Of a stretch of DNA of 64,000 nucleotides, positions 31,874 through 40,048 are shown piece after piece. This DNA comes from an uncultured Cohaesibacter sp. (lineage in GTDB: Bacteria; Pseudomonadota; Alphaproteobacteria; Rhizobiales; Cohaesibacteraceae). A program made the position numbers and the translations under genes. The stretch is taken from assembly GCF_963662805.1 (NCBI RefSeq), contig NZ_OY759856.1, positions 62,001-126,000 of the forward strand, in the 5' to 3' direction. Under the pieces are notes generated by a model that was not told where the DNA came from, did no database searches, and saw only the letters and a program-made list of their open reading frames with translations. How positions within the stretch are numbered: the first letter of the stretch is position 1; every line of letters begins with the position of its first letter.

Positions 31874-32914
31874 TTATTTGGTTTCAACAACAGATTTGAT
31901 CAGGTCAGCACCGATCTTGTCGCGATACTCGTCCCAGACCGGCTCCATGGCTTTCTGGAAAGCTCCGGCCTGTTCCGGCGTCAAACGCGTGACGGTCATG
32001 CCGCCCTTTTCCATCTCGTCAAGATACTTGGCTTCAACTGCGTTCAGTTCCTTGCGTTCCCAGTCCTGGGTCTCGATGGCGGTTTCCTTGAACAGGGTCT
32101 TCACCTCGTCCGGCAGTCCACCCCACATCTTGTCGTCGGCGAGGAACATGATGCCTGCCCACTGGTGACGGGACAGGGTGATGAAGTCCTGCACCTTGTC
32201 GAAGCCGAAGGCCTTGACGTTACCGACCGGGTTGTCCTGACCGTCAACTGTTCCCTGCTGCAGGCCCGTGAAGACCTCGGAGAGAGCCATCGGGGTCGGG
32301 TTGGCACCCAGCGCCTTGAAGGTGGCAACGTTCAGCGGGTTGTTGACTACGCGGAACTTGATGCCCTTCATGTCATCGGGCTTTTCAATCTTGGTCTTGG
32401 CCGTGGTGATGGTGCGGAACCCACTCTCATACATGGCAAGGGTGCGAATGCCGGTCTTTGCGAGCATGTCCGCATAAAGAGCTTCGCCGACAGGACCATC
32501 GGACACCGCATAGGCGTGTTCGCTGTCACGGAACAGGAACGGCAGATAGAAGATATCAAGCGGCGGATAGAAGCTTGCCACGTTGGTGGTTGGCACCAGA
32601 GCAAAGTTCACAACACCGATCTGGATGGCTTCAACAAGCTCGCGCGAGGAACCGATGGTGCTGTTCGGAAAGACCTGAACCGTGATCTTGCCACCACTCT
32701 TCTCGGCAACCAGATCAGCGAATTTCTGCGCACCCTGTGCCAGCGGATGGGTTTCATTGTAGGGATGGCCGAACTTGAGGCTCATTTCCGGCATATCCTG
32801 AGCCGATGCGGCACCGGCAGAAAGAAGACCGACGGACAACACGGCGGCTGCAGTTCGGACTGTCTTGGCAAATCCACGCCCCAAGCGACGCGGGAAATTG
32901 GACATCAAATGCAT
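31874..32914 (-). CDS. TRAP transporter substrate-binding protein (DctP type)
   Basis: 346-347 residues from the ATG at 32914, which has ACAGGAG nine bases before it; the frame is open to 32992 but the extra residues are not signal-like. A long signal peptide has a twin-Arg-like basic start (NFPRRLGRGFAKTVR) and ends at SAGAASAQD. The mature protein shows KFGHPYNETHPLAQGAQKFADLV, the carboxylate-binding Arg in GIKFRVVNN, and SEVFTGLQQGTVDGQDNPVGN, the DctP hallmark. The GntR regulator gene lies just upstream. Substrate unknown; the DUF3604 enzyme in the operon suggests something other than a simple C4-dicarboxylate. Confidence 0.92.
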   Translation of the reverse strand: MHLMSNFPRRLGRGFAKTVRTAAAVLSVGLLSAGAASAQDMPEMSLKFGHPYNETHPLAQGAQKFADLVAEKSGGKITVQVFPNSTIGSSRELVEAIQIGVVNFALVPTTNVASFYPPLDIFYLPFLFRDSEHAYAVSDGPVGEALYADMLAKTGIRTLAMYESGFRTITTAKTKIEKPDDMKGIKFRVVNNPLNVATFKALGANPTPMALSEVFTGLQQGTVDGQDNPVGNVKAFGFDKVQDFITLSRHQWAGIMFLADDKMWGGLPDEVKTLFKETAIETQDWERKELNAVEAKYLDEMEKGGMTVTRLTPEQAGAFQKAMEPVWDEYRDKIGADLIKSVVETK

Positions 32915-33046
32915 AGGTTTAAGCTCCTGTCTCTGGATCAGATTGCCGCTTTCAAGCAAGCATTTTAGGATTTGATGAGCTTTGCCGCCCATTCTAATGA
33001 TTTGTGTCGTCTGCCAGAGCCCGCGGGGGCAGGCTCCCGAAAAAGC

Positions 33047-33841
33047 CTAAATGACTTCGTTTGGTTCAAAAATCTCGTGTTCCGTCGCAGGGACAATTTC
33101 GAGCACCCTGTCGCTAGGCGGGACAAAAACCCGCTGCCAGGTAATCGGTTGATCGCGATAGCTCATGCCGCAAATGGTCCAGACGATGCCGAACTGCCCC
33201 GGCAGGACATTGAGTTGCCGGGAAACGCGCGGCGGCAGGATCTGACAAGCCATGGTCTGGCGCGTGTTGAGGGTCGGCGCATTGAAGCGTTCGGCCAGCA
33301 TGTCGCGAAAGGAAACACCGTTGAGAACGGTCTGACTCATCTTGGCGAGCGCAGAAAAGCGGTCAGCGGGAAGATAGATCTCGCTGAACACCTCAAATTC
33401 GTCATTCACATGCACCAAGCGATGGATATGGACAAACTCACCGTCCGGCGTACCGAAGAACTGGCTCCACGGCCCGCTCTCCTTCGTCAGTTCGACACCG
33501 ATGATGTTGAAATCCACCGGGAGCAGCTTGGTCCCGCCTTCAGCCATAAAACGAAAATGCCGCAGCTGACCTTCCTGAGCGCGGGCACCGGTCACGAAGG
33601 TGCCGCGACCATGATGGCGCTCGACCACGCCCATATGCACGAGGCTGCGCAGCGCCCGCTGGATCGTGCCGAGACTGGCGCCCAGCTCTGAGGCCAACTG
33701 GTCTTCCGCAGGCAATTGCTCACCCGGCATCCAGCGCCCGGCTTCAATCGCGCTCAGGATCTGCTCGGAGATCTGACGATGCTTCGCCTTGTGCGAGCCC
33801 GCCTCGTTGCTGTCGACTGGAACCAGTTTGCGCTTGACCAT
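33047..33841 (-). CDS. GntR family transcriptional regulator with UTRA-type effector domain
   Basis: 264 residues. Winged helix at about 20-85 (RQISEQILSAIEAGRWMPGEQLPAEDQLASELGASLGTIQRALRSL, then VVERHHGRGTFV), followed by a chorismate-lyase-like UTRA domain of the HutC branch. AAGGA precedes the ATG. It is the first gene of the operon that continues with a TRAP transporter and the DUF3604 protein, with three related dyads just upstream, so it probably represses its own operon and is released by the substrate. The 132 bases between it and the TRAP gene contain a small GC stem without a T run. Confidence 0.92.
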   Translation of the reverse strand: MVKRKLVPVDSNEAGSHKAKHRQISEQILSAIEAGRWMPGEQLPAEDQLASELGASLGTIQRALRSLVHMGVVERHHGRGTFVTGARAQEGQLRHFRFMAEGGTKLLPVDFNIIGVELTKESGPWSQFFGTPDGEFVHIHRLVHVNDEFEVFSEIYLPADRFSALAKMSQTVLNGVSFRDMLAERFNAPTLNTRQTMACQILPPRVSRQLNVLPGQFGIVWTICGMSYRDQPITWQRVFVPPSDRVLEIVPATEHEIFEPNEVI

Positions 33842-33857
33842 TCCCGATCCTTCTCAA

Positions 33858-33925
33858 GGGTCCTGTCTAGGACTTATGCCCAAGACGCTATGGAAGAGCA
33901 AAATTTCTGTCAAGTCCTATAGATG
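33858..33925. promoter_or_regulatory. two probable GntR operators upstream of gntR
   Basis: Site A, 33858-33876, contains GTCCTGTCTAGGAC (five-base arms around GTCT). Site B, 33909-33925, reads TGTCAAGTCCTATAGAT. Both share AAGTCCT followed about 3-6 bases later by AGGA or TAGA-like sequence with the third site at 34171. They lie 17-84 bases before the gntR start, where an autoregulatory operator would be expected. Confidence 0.55.
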
Positions 33926-34170
33926 AATTTCGCCGACTTGGCGTCACTATGAGCAGCAAGATCAAAAATTCAGCGCAAATTCTCTCCCTTTTGTCCAGAT
34001 TCTAGGCAGCGCAGTCGAACCAACATTGCTGGATTCTTGATATAGAACCATTCAAAATCGAAGAAAATGGGCAATTTTCGGAAACAGACGAGGGAGCAAG
34101 CAGAAAGAAGCACCCTGCGCTCACGACCCGCAGACGTCATCTGGTTTACTGTCTCGAGTGTTTGACGACT

Positions 34171-34196
34171 TTTCAACTCCTATAGAGGACTTGAAA
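34171..34196. promoter_or_regulatory. third related dyad, probable GntR operator
   Basis: A 26-base inverted repeat TTTCAACTCCTATAGAGGAC (then TTGAAA) in which 11 of 13 base pairs match. On its other strand it reads CAAGTCCTCTATAGGA, the same core as the two sites closer to gntR. It lies 330 bases before gntR. The remaining sequence in the 33842-34287 gap shows no gene I can support. Confidence 0.5.
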
Positions 34197-34204
34197 GGAG
34201 CGAC

Positions 34205-34244
34205 AAAAAAGGCACCGCCAGACCAAAAGTCGGCAGTGCCTTTC
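34205..34244 (-). terminator. Rho-independent terminator of the PRC-barrel gene
   Basis: On the minus strand GGCACTGCCGAC, a short loop and TCTGGCGGTGCC form a 12-base stem with one or two mismatches, followed by TTTTTTGTCG. It lies 43 bases after the stop of the PRC-barrel gene. Confidence 0.85.
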
Positions 34245-34287
34245 AAGAGGGCTATCAGCCCGTGGAATTCACCTTCTCGCGCAACGA

Positions 34288-35109
34288 TCACCGCATGAAG
34301 CTGATCTGTTCGTTGTTCACTTCATAGCTCGGCATGGCCTGCAACTCGTCCTCCGTGAAAGGCGTGTAGACATGCAGCGCACCGGCCGCATCGGCATAGA
34401 CGGTCAACTGCGCAGCCCCCATTTCAACGGGCTTCGCACCGATCCCGAGAAAACCGCCCACATCGACAATGTAGGAGCGGATTTTCTGATCCGGTGTCAG
34501 AATGACGTCACCGATCTCACCAATGGCATCCAGCTCACCTTCAGCCTTGCCATAGACTGGCGTGCCAATCAGACGATCTGCACTGAGGTTGCTCTGATCG
34601 ATGACGAGCATGTTGGCATCCTGCATCATCGTCACGCCCTCGCGGTTGAATTCCGGAGCCTTCTCCAGATCCTCACGGGAGGAGGCCAGCACCAGATGCG
34701 GCTCACCATCCCAGGCGCGCCACTGAAGACGCTGAAAATCCACCGCGACATCCTTCTCGCCAAGGCCAATGAAACCACCAACACCAACCACCGCAGCCTG
34801 GGCGATCCCATCACCGTTCATCACGATATCATTGATATCGCCGATCAGCTCCGGCTCACCTCCGGCCTCTTTCGCACTGGAATAGACAGCCTCACCCAGC
34901 AACCCGCTGGCGAGTACCTGACCGGGCTGAGCGGAAAGATATCCGTTCCGGCTGACCGTTGCATCAGGCGACACCTTGGAAGAAAAGATATGGAACGTCA
35001 GCTCTGCATTGGCTTTTTCAGCAGCAGTCTGATCGGCAGTCTCGGCGGCCATCGCACCCGTCGAAAGCATCGCAATCATCGCAGTCGTTGCAATCAGCTT
35101 GGTCTTCAT
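34288..35109 (-). CDS. exported PRC-barrel domain protein
   Basis: 273 residues. Signal peptide KTKLIATTAMIAMLSTGAMA, cleaved before AETADQ. Two PRC-barrel-like units follow, at about 65-150 (LLGEAVYSSAKEAGGEPELIGDINDIVMNGDG, VVGVGGFIGLGEKDVAVDF) and 175-250 (LIGTPVYGKAEGELDAIGEIGDVILTPDQKI, VDVGGFLGIGAKPVEM), an evident internal duplication. Such proteins are common in Hyphomicrobiales and often stress-induced, but their function is unknown. An EcfG-type promoter lies about 90 bases upstream and a terminator follows, so it is a single-gene unit of the general stress response. Confidence 0.85.
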   Translation of the reverse strand: MKTKLIATTAMIAMLSTGAMAAETADQTAAEKANAELTFHIFSSKVSPDATVSRNGYLSAQPGQVLASGLLGEAVYSSAKEAGGEPELIGDINDIVMNGDGIAQAAVVGVGGFIGLGEKDVAVDFQRLQWRAWDGEPHLVLASSREDLEKAPEFNREGVTMMQDANMLVIDQSNLSADRLIGTPVYGKAEGELDAIGEIGDVILTPDQKIRSYIVDVGGFLGIGAKPVEMGAAQLTVYADAAGALHVYTPFTEDELQAMPSYEVNNEQISFMR

Positions 35110-35200
35110 TTGGGTTTCTCCTGCTCTTTTGTTATTTCAACTTGAAGGTCTGAAATAATGTCTGATGTGAGAAGGTATGTTTCTCACAGATCAGGAGAAA

Positions 35201-35225
35201 AACGAGACAGCGCGGAAATAGTTCC
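35201..35225 (-). promoter_or_regulatory. EcfG-type promoter of the PRC-barrel gene
   Basis: On the minus strand GGAAC (35225-35221), a 16-base spacer, then CGTT (35204-35201). This matches the alphaproteobacterial general stress response promoter. It lies 92 bases before the start codon. Confidence 0.7.
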
Positions 35226-35269
35226 CGATTTTTACAATTCAAGTGAAAGTACAAATCGAAAAAGAGACA

Positions 35270-36757
35270 TCAGGATGCATTCATTGGCAGAGAAAACCGC
35301 ACGATTGCGCCGGTTGGATCAAACCGGACGCTGACTTCACTGCCGATAATCTTGTCGAGACTATGCTTGATGAGGATCGAGCCAAATCCCTGCCGGTGCG
35401 CTTCCTGCAACACGGGGCCGCCCTGTTCGGTCCAGACAATGATAAGACACGCAGTCGCCCCCGACCCTTGTTGAGACATGGCGATCTTCAACCGACCCTC
35501 TCGCATCGACAGGGCACCGTAGCGCATGGCATTGGTTGCCAACTCATGCACCGCAAGCCCCAACGCGATGGCCGTGTCCGCATCAACCGAGAAGCTGGGC
35601 CCCTCAATGAGCACCTGCTCGTCGAAATGACTGGAATAGGGTTTGATCTGGGTCCTGAGCAGGTTCGACAGTTCGATGTCATCCCATTCCTGATCCGACA
35701 ACAGACCGTGCGATGTGGCCAGAGCCTGCAGGCGACCGGAGAAGGCCCGCGTGAAGCCCTCCGGTGTCTGCGAATGACGCAGGGTCTGCCCGGCCAGAGA
35801 CTGCAGGATCGCGAGCATGTTCTTGACCCGGTGATTGACCTCGCGGAGCAGCAGGCGCATTTTCGCCTCGGACTGCTTGGAATTGGTCAGATCGATGACC
35901 ACACCGAGCAACTTACTCGGCTTGCCCTCATCATCACTTTCGAGCACATGGCAAAGAGCCAGCAGATAGCGGCCCGTTGAACGGACACGGAATTCGAACG
36001 ACACATCCTCGTCGCTGCTCAGCATCTGATCCATAGTCTCGCGAACACCGCGCACATCATTTATATCAATCTGTCGCAGCAACTGCCGGGTCGAAATCTG
36101 GGAAACGCCTTCGAGATCCAGAAATTCCCGCGAAAGCTCGTCGCATTCAATCATGGCAGCATCCCGGTCCCAGCTGAAGGTCGCGATCCCTCCAGCCTTG
36201 AGTGCCAGCGCATAACGCACGTTGGCGCGCGAGAGATGCAGCTCGGCCATGGCATTGTTGCGGGCCGACCGCTTCAACTCGAACAAAGAGCCAAGAAGCA
36301 ACGCCTGCGCCAGCAAATCCTTACTCATCGCGCTTTCGGCTTCATCATCGGACGGCTCCTCAACGCCGATCAGACACAGGCTGCCCAGCAACTGGCTGCC
36401 AACACGAACCGGAACGCCCCTGACATAGACCGGCACAGCTTCTTCGACCCCTTTGCCATCCGCCGACAGAAGCATGGGTCCTGAAAAGCCCTCAAGGCAT
36501 CGTCGGGCAAGCGCATCACAGGCTTCGACTTCCGGCAAAAGCTCTCCGGTAGACGCCTGATAATGGACCTCGGTCCTGCCGATAATCGCAACAAAAACGG
36601 CATCGGCAGAAAACTTGGTCTGTATCAGATCGATTACGGTGTCGAAATCGGGATCGGAAGACACGCCAAGCCCCGCAATCTGCTTCACAGTGCGGAGCCG
36701 GGCTTCATCCTCGATCAAGGAGATCAGATCTTCATTCAAAACGTCTGGGTTGGTCAT
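35270..36757 (-). CDS. HWE-family sensor histidine kinase with GAF and PAS domains
   Basis: 495 residues, cytoplasmic. An N-terminal GAF-like domain (about 20-170), a PAS domain (about 190-300, ALKAGGIATFSWDRDAAMIE) and an HWE/HisKA_2-type kinase: the H box is REVNHRVKNMLAILQSLAGQ, the N box LAVHELATNAMRYGAL, and the glycine box is replaced by QGFGSILIKHSL. HWE kinases of this type phosphorylate PhyR in Alphaproteobacteria, and the phyR-nepR-ecfG locus lies 4 kb away, so control of the general stress response is a reasonable inference; blue-light sensing cannot be claimed because no LOV cysteine motif is seen. It follows mscS by 41 bases on the same strand. Confidence 0.9.
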   Translation of the reverse strand: MTNPDVLNEDLISLIEDEARLRTVKQIAGLGVSSDPDFDTVIDLIQTKFSADAVFVAIIGRTEVHYQASTGELLPEVEACDALARRCLEGFSGPMLLSADGKGVEEAVPVYVRGVPVRVGSQLLGSLCLIGVEEPSDDEAESAMSKDLLAQALLLGSLFELKRSARNNAMAELHLSRANVRYALALKAGGIATFSWDRDAAMIECDELSREFLDLEGVSQISTRQLLRQIDINDVRGVRETMDQMLSSDEDVSFEFRVRSTGRYLLALCHVLESDDEGKPSKLLGVVIDLTNSKQSEAKMRLLLREVNHRVKNMLAILQSLAGQTLRHSQTPEGFTRAFSGRLQALATSHGLLSDQEWDDIELSNLLRTQIKPYSSHFDEQVLIEGPSFSVDADTAIALGLAVHELATNAMRYGALSMREGRLKIAMSQQGSGATACLIIVWTEQGGPVLQEAHRQGFGSILIKHSLDKIIGSEVSVRFDPTGAIVRFSLPMNAS

Positions 36758-36798
36758 TGTCTGTCTGAACGAACTCGTGTTGTACGCAAATTGGAACG

Positions 36799-37707
36799 CT
36801 AGGCTACGGCTGCCTCGCCATGCCTTGCCGCGACTGCCTCAAGAGCATCATCGTCGAGGATGAGCTGCCGATGTGGAAAGGGGATGGGAATATCCGCAGC
36901 ATCGAGCGCCTCCTTGACTTTCTGCAGCATTTCCAGCTTGGCCCCATAGACATCATCGGTCGTGGTCCACCAGCGAAGGCGCAGGTTGACCGAGGAATCC
37001 GCCAGATCGGAGACACCGATATCCGGCCCCTTCTCGGAGGACACGCCCTTCACTTTCTTGGCGACCTCAAGGATCACGTTCTTGGCCTTTTCGATATCCG
37101 CGTCATAGGAAATACCGAATTCATAATCACTGCGGATCATCGGATCGCGCGTCATGACTGTCAGCGAATTGGTAAAAATCTCACCATTGGGAATAGAAAT
37201 ATCGCGCCCGTCAAAGGTCTTGATCCAAGTCGAGCGAGTGGAGATCTCCTTCACGATCCCCTCGTGATTGCCAAACTTCACCCAGTCACCTTCAAAGAAG
37301 GGCTGGCGCAGCAGCAGCAACAGACCTGCGAGGAAATTTTGCAAGATGTCACGGAAAGCAAAACCGATGGCAACCGAACCAACGCCCAGAACCTGCAACA
37401 ACTCCGCAGCCCCGATGCTCGGCGCAACGATTGCGACAGAAAACAGAAGCCCGGCAAAAATCGTCAGCGTGTAGGCGATCCGGCTAAGAGCCGTCCCTAC
37501 CCCGGCGGACGCCCGCATGGTCACGACCCGTTTAACGACCCGCTTGACCACCGAGGCAATCAACACCATCAGGATCAGCACGACCACCGCAATGGCAGCC
37601 TGTGGTAACAATGCAAAGAAGCCTTCAGTCAACCCGTTGACCGTCTGAACCGCCGCGTCGACATTCTGATTGAGAGAATCTAACTGTTCTTCCATGAAAA
37701 AGGTCAC
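36799..37707 (-). CDS. mscS: small-conductance mechanosensitive channel, MscS family
   Basis: 302 residues. Three membrane helices (about 30-55, 75-97, 100-130), the pore helix VLGVGSVAIGFAFRDILQNFLAG with its Gly/Ala packing, then the beta domain (GDWVKFGNHEGIVKEISTRSTWIKTFDGRDISIPNG) and the C-terminal cytoplasmic vestibule. The start is a GTG at 37707, with an in-frame ATG four codons later as the alternative. The channel opens on hypo-osmotic shock and releases solutes, which fits a cell that makes glucosylglycerol. It is followed closely by an HWE kinase gene, apparently in one transcript. Confidence 0.93.
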   Translation of the reverse strand: MTFFMEEQLDSLNQNVDAAVQTVNGLTEGFFALLPQAAIAVVVLILMVLIASVVKRVVKRVVTMRASAGVGTALSRIAYTLTIFAGLLFSVAIVAPSIGAAELLQVLGVGSVAIGFAFRDILQNFLAGLLLLLRQPFFEGDWVKFGNHEGIVKEISTRSTWIKTFDGRDISIPNGEIFTNSLTVMTRDPMIRSDYEFGISYDADIEKAKNVILEVAKKVKGVSSEKGPDIGVSDLADSSVNLRLRWWTTTDDVYGAKLEMLQKVKEALDAADIPIPFPHRQLILDDDALEAVAARHGEAAVA

Positions 37708-37759
37708 TGCCCCATTGTTGAATTATTCCTCATCCCGCGCATCAACTGAACTGCTATCC

Positions 37760-37784
37760 GGAACATTTAAACGTCCCGGATGTT
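37760..37784 (+). promoter_or_regulatory. EcfG-type promoter of the DUF883-DUF1469-dps group
   Basis: GGAAC at 37760-37764, 16 bases, then TGTT ending at 37784, the same spacing as at the phyR promoter. It lies 189 bases before the DUF883 gene, a long leader. A second GGAAC at 37890 has no CGTT at the right distance. Confidence 0.55.
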
Positions 37785-37972
37785 GATGTTGTTATCGTTT
37801 TAGTGATCGCGCGAGCCCGTCATCACTGGATGAACGCACCATGATGCGAATGGTTCCACAAAAAACGAGAAAAAAATTTCTGGAAAAATCAGGAACTTTC
37901 AACGCGCTCTCCGCATTGGTTTTGCATCCAACGAAGCAAATGACTTTTTGCAAAAACGAAGGAGATTGCACC

Positions 37973-38317
37973 ATGGCTGTAGCCAACAAATCTACTCAGA
38001 CTTCTGCCAATACCAAGACTGCCAACACGTCTGATGCGGCGATCAACGAGCAGATCGACCAGCTTCGCGAAGACATCGCGGGCATCAGCAAGCTTCTTGC
38101 CAAACGCGGTTCCGAAGATGTGATCCGGTTTCAGGATCGCACCAAAGCCAACCTGCAGGCCGTTGCGGAGAAGGCAACCGACGTCCTGGGTGAAGCCAAC
38201 AAGGAAGTCGGCCGTGCCGAGGCACGCATGATGCTTGAAATCCGCAAGAAACCGCTCGCCGCTGTCGGCATTGCCGCAGGCGTGGGCCTTCTGATCGGCC
38301 TGATGAGCCGCAAATAA
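37973..38317 (+). CDS. DUF883 family (ElaB/YqjD-like) membrane-anchored protein
   Basis: 114 residues from the ATG at 37973, which has AAGGAGA eight bases before it. A Ser/Thr/Asn-rich start, a long amphipathic helix (about 25-85, INEQIDQLREDIAGISKLL) and one C-terminal membrane helix (PLAAVGIAAGVGLLIGLMSRK). In E. coli, ElaB/YqjD proteins of this kind are stress-induced, inner-membrane-anchored and linked to ribosomes. Here it heads a group with a DUF1469 protein and Dps, and a probable EcfG promoter lies upstream. Confidence 0.85.
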   Translation: MAVANKSTQTSANTKTANTSDAAINEQIDQLREDIAGISKLLAKRGSEDVIRFQDRTKANLQAVAEKATDVLGEANKEVGRAEARMMLEIRKKPLAAVGIAAGVGLLIGLMSRK

Positions 38318-38320
38318 ACC

Positions 38321-38731
38321 ATGTATGCGTTCGTAACCACCGTGGCAGACATGCTGGCCCCCGACCTCAAGGCAAGGGTACGCGATCAGGCAGAAGATGG
38401 TCTTCTGCTTGGGCTGGCCAGCGTGATCTGTCTGGTTGGTGCCGGTTTTGCGATGCTCGCCCTCTTTCTGGTTCTTGAGCAGCAACTCGGCGCCATCGAA
38501 GCGTCACTCATCATGGGGGCACTGGCGTTCCTGCTGAGCGCACTCATCCTGCTCATCGTTATGAGGCGCAGAAGACGCCGACGCATTCGCCGGGCCGTGC
38601 TGCGCGAACAGAATAGAGAGATCGCGGCAACCAGCGCCCTCTTGGGTCAGATGTCATCATCGCCCCTGTTGCTTCTGATCCTGGGCGTTGGTCTTGCCGC
38701 CGCCGGGTATGCCACGCGCAGCAAAGACTGA
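38321..38731 (+). CDS. DUF1469 / phage-holin-like membrane protein (YqjE type)
   Basis: 136 residues starting 3 bases after the DUF883 stop. Two membrane helices (about 30-55 and 62-83), a very basic stretch (RRRRRRRIRRAVLRE) and a third helix at the C-terminus. The pairing with a DUF883 gene mirrors the yqjD-yqjE order in enterobacteria, so it belongs to the stress-related envelope group rather than to a phage, despite the holin name often given to the family. Function unknown. Confidence 0.75.
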   Translation: MYAFVTTVADMLAPDLKARVRDQAEDGLLLGLASVICLVGAGFAMLALFLVLEQQLGAIEASLIMGALAFLLSALILLIVMRRRRRRRIRRAVLREQNREIAATSALLGQMSSSPLLLLILGVGLAAAGYATRSKD

Positions 38732-38786
38732 GCAAGGCACGACCCATTCCCGCAGCGAACATATTGAGAACTGAAAGGAGAAGACC

Positions 38787-39299
38787 ATGTCTACCGCACA
38801 GGCAGTCCTTCAAATCGAACCGCACAGCTCCGAAATCGACACTGGCCTCGAGACAGCCTATCGCAAGGACATGTCCGAAGCCCTGTCCGACATTCTGGGC
38901 GCCACCTATAAGCTGACGATCATCAGCCACATCTATCACTGGAACGTGGTAGGCCCGCTGTTCAAGTCCCTGCATGAACTGACCGAGGAGCATTACAACG
39001 ACCTCTTCGCGGCGGCTGATGTGATTGCCGAGCGCATCCGCGCGCTTGACAGTCTGGCTCCGGTCAAACAGCTGAGCTTTGAGACCTTTGTGCCCGAGCG
39101 TAGCGACATCAAGGACCTCAAGGCCTATGACATGATCGTCGACCTCATCGGCATGCATGAGAGTCTGGTGCGCACCATGCGACGCGCAGCCGCCGTTGCC
39201 GGCGAGCATGGCGACGTCGTGACCGAGGACATGCTGACCGCACGCCTGACCTTCCACGAAAAGGCACTGTGGATGTTGCGCGCCATCTCAGCCGAGTGA
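38787..39299 (+). CDS. dps: Dps family ferritin-like DNA-protecting protein
   Basis: 170 residues with the Dps four-helix bundle. The ferroxidase ligands lie in IISHIYHWNVVGPLFKSLHELTEEHYNDLFAAADVIAERIRAL: the His/His pair and the Asp/Glu of the second helix. GAAAGGAG precedes the ATG. Dps stores iron using hydrogen peroxide and coats DNA in starved or stressed cells. Being next to DUF883/DUF1469 and close to the stress sigma factor, it is probably part of the EcfG regulon, though I see no separate promoter directly before it. Confidence 0.92.
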   Translation: MSTAQAVLQIEPHSSEIDTGLETAYRKDMSEALSDILGATYKLTIISHIYHWNVVGPLFKSLHELTEEHYNDLFAAADVIAERIRALDSLAPVKQLSFETFVPERSDIKDLKAYDMIVDLIGMHESLVRTMRRAAAVAGEHGDVVTEDMLTARLTFHEKALWMLRAISAE

Positions 39300-39458
39300 A
39301 CCGATCACCCGGCAACTGCGTAACAGCCTATGGCTCACACCCCTCCCGCCCCTTCCGGTCGGGATGGGTGTCTCTCGTTCAGCGGCGGCAATCGCTCCCC
39401 TGATCGAGAAGTGCCAAAGGCCGCAACCATCAAACAGAACAGACCAAAGCTCAACAAG

Positions 39459-39917
39459 ATGACCCGCAAAAAGATCCTGACACTCACCGCCTTTATTGCC
39501 ATCTCCCTTGGCGGAGGCCTTTACATTGGCGCGACAAACCTGCCCGGCAATTGGTATCAGGACCTTGCAAAGCCTGCCCTGACGCCGCCATCCTGGTTGT
39601 TCGCCCCGGTCTGGACAATGCTTTACGTGCTGATCGGGATCGCCGGCGCCTATGCTTTCCGCTCCGATCACGCCCGCACGCTTTTGCCCGCTTGGAGATT
39701 GCAGATGCTCTTGAATTTTGTCTGGAGTCCTGTCGTCTTCTCTGCCCACAGTCTGATGCTGGGGCTGCTGGTCATCACCGCGCTGCTGGCAACCATTGTC
39801 TATTTTCTCATCCGTGCCGTGAAGACGGTGCCAATCGCGGCAGCTCTCTTTGCCCCATATCTGATCTGGGTCGGTTTCGCCACCTACCTCAACGCTGCCC
39901 TCGTCTTTCTCAACTAG
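39459..39917 (+). CDS. tspO: TspO/MBR family protein
   Basis: 152 residues and five membrane helices. Typical tryptophan- and proline-rich TspO marks: NWYQDLAKPALTPPSWLFAPVWTMLYVLIGIAGAYAF and LNFVWSPVVFSAHSLMLGL, with LIWVGFATYLNAALVFLN at the end. I start at 39459 because family members begin there; the frame is open to 39330 but the extra residues are polar and unlike the family. TspO binds porphyrins and, in Rhodobacter, tunes oxygen-dependent gene expression; in Rhizobium it responds to nutrient stress. It follows dps by 159 bases. Confidence 0.88.
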   Translation: MTRKKILTLTAFIAISLGGGLYIGATNLPGNWYQDLAKPALTPPSWLFAPVWTMLYVLIGIAGAYAFRSDHARTLLPAWRLQMLLNFVWSPVVFSAHSLMLGLLVITALLATIVYFLIRAVKTVPIAAALFAPYLIWVGFATYLNAALVFLN

Positions 39918-39948
39918 AGTTCCTCCCGCTCATCAAAAACGAGACAAC

Positions 39949-39984
39949 AAAAAAAAAACCGCGCTCCCCCAACAGGAGGATCGC
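39949..39984 (-). terminator. Rho-independent terminator of nepR-ecfG
   Basis: On the minus strand GCGATCCTCC, a 4-base loop and GGGGGAGCGC form a ten-pair stem with one mismatch, followed by ten T residues (plus-strand A run 39949-39958). It lies 65 bases after the ecfG stop. Confidence 0.8.
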
Positions 39985-40048
39985 TGTTTTCCTTTTCGGC
40001 CGGGAACCCAACCCAGAGAGACCGGCCGAAGAAACTCTCTGACCGGCG

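Noticed and set aside
38321..38731. Holin-like gene as evidence of a prophage
   Set aside because: It pairs with a DUF883 gene as yqjE does with yqjD, and no other phage gene is present.
39995..40030. Perfect nine-base inverted repeat TTCGGCCGG/CCGGCCGAA taken as terminator
   Set aside because: Neither strand has a T run after it; the terminator with ten T residues next to it explains the end of ecfG better. It may still be a minor structural element.
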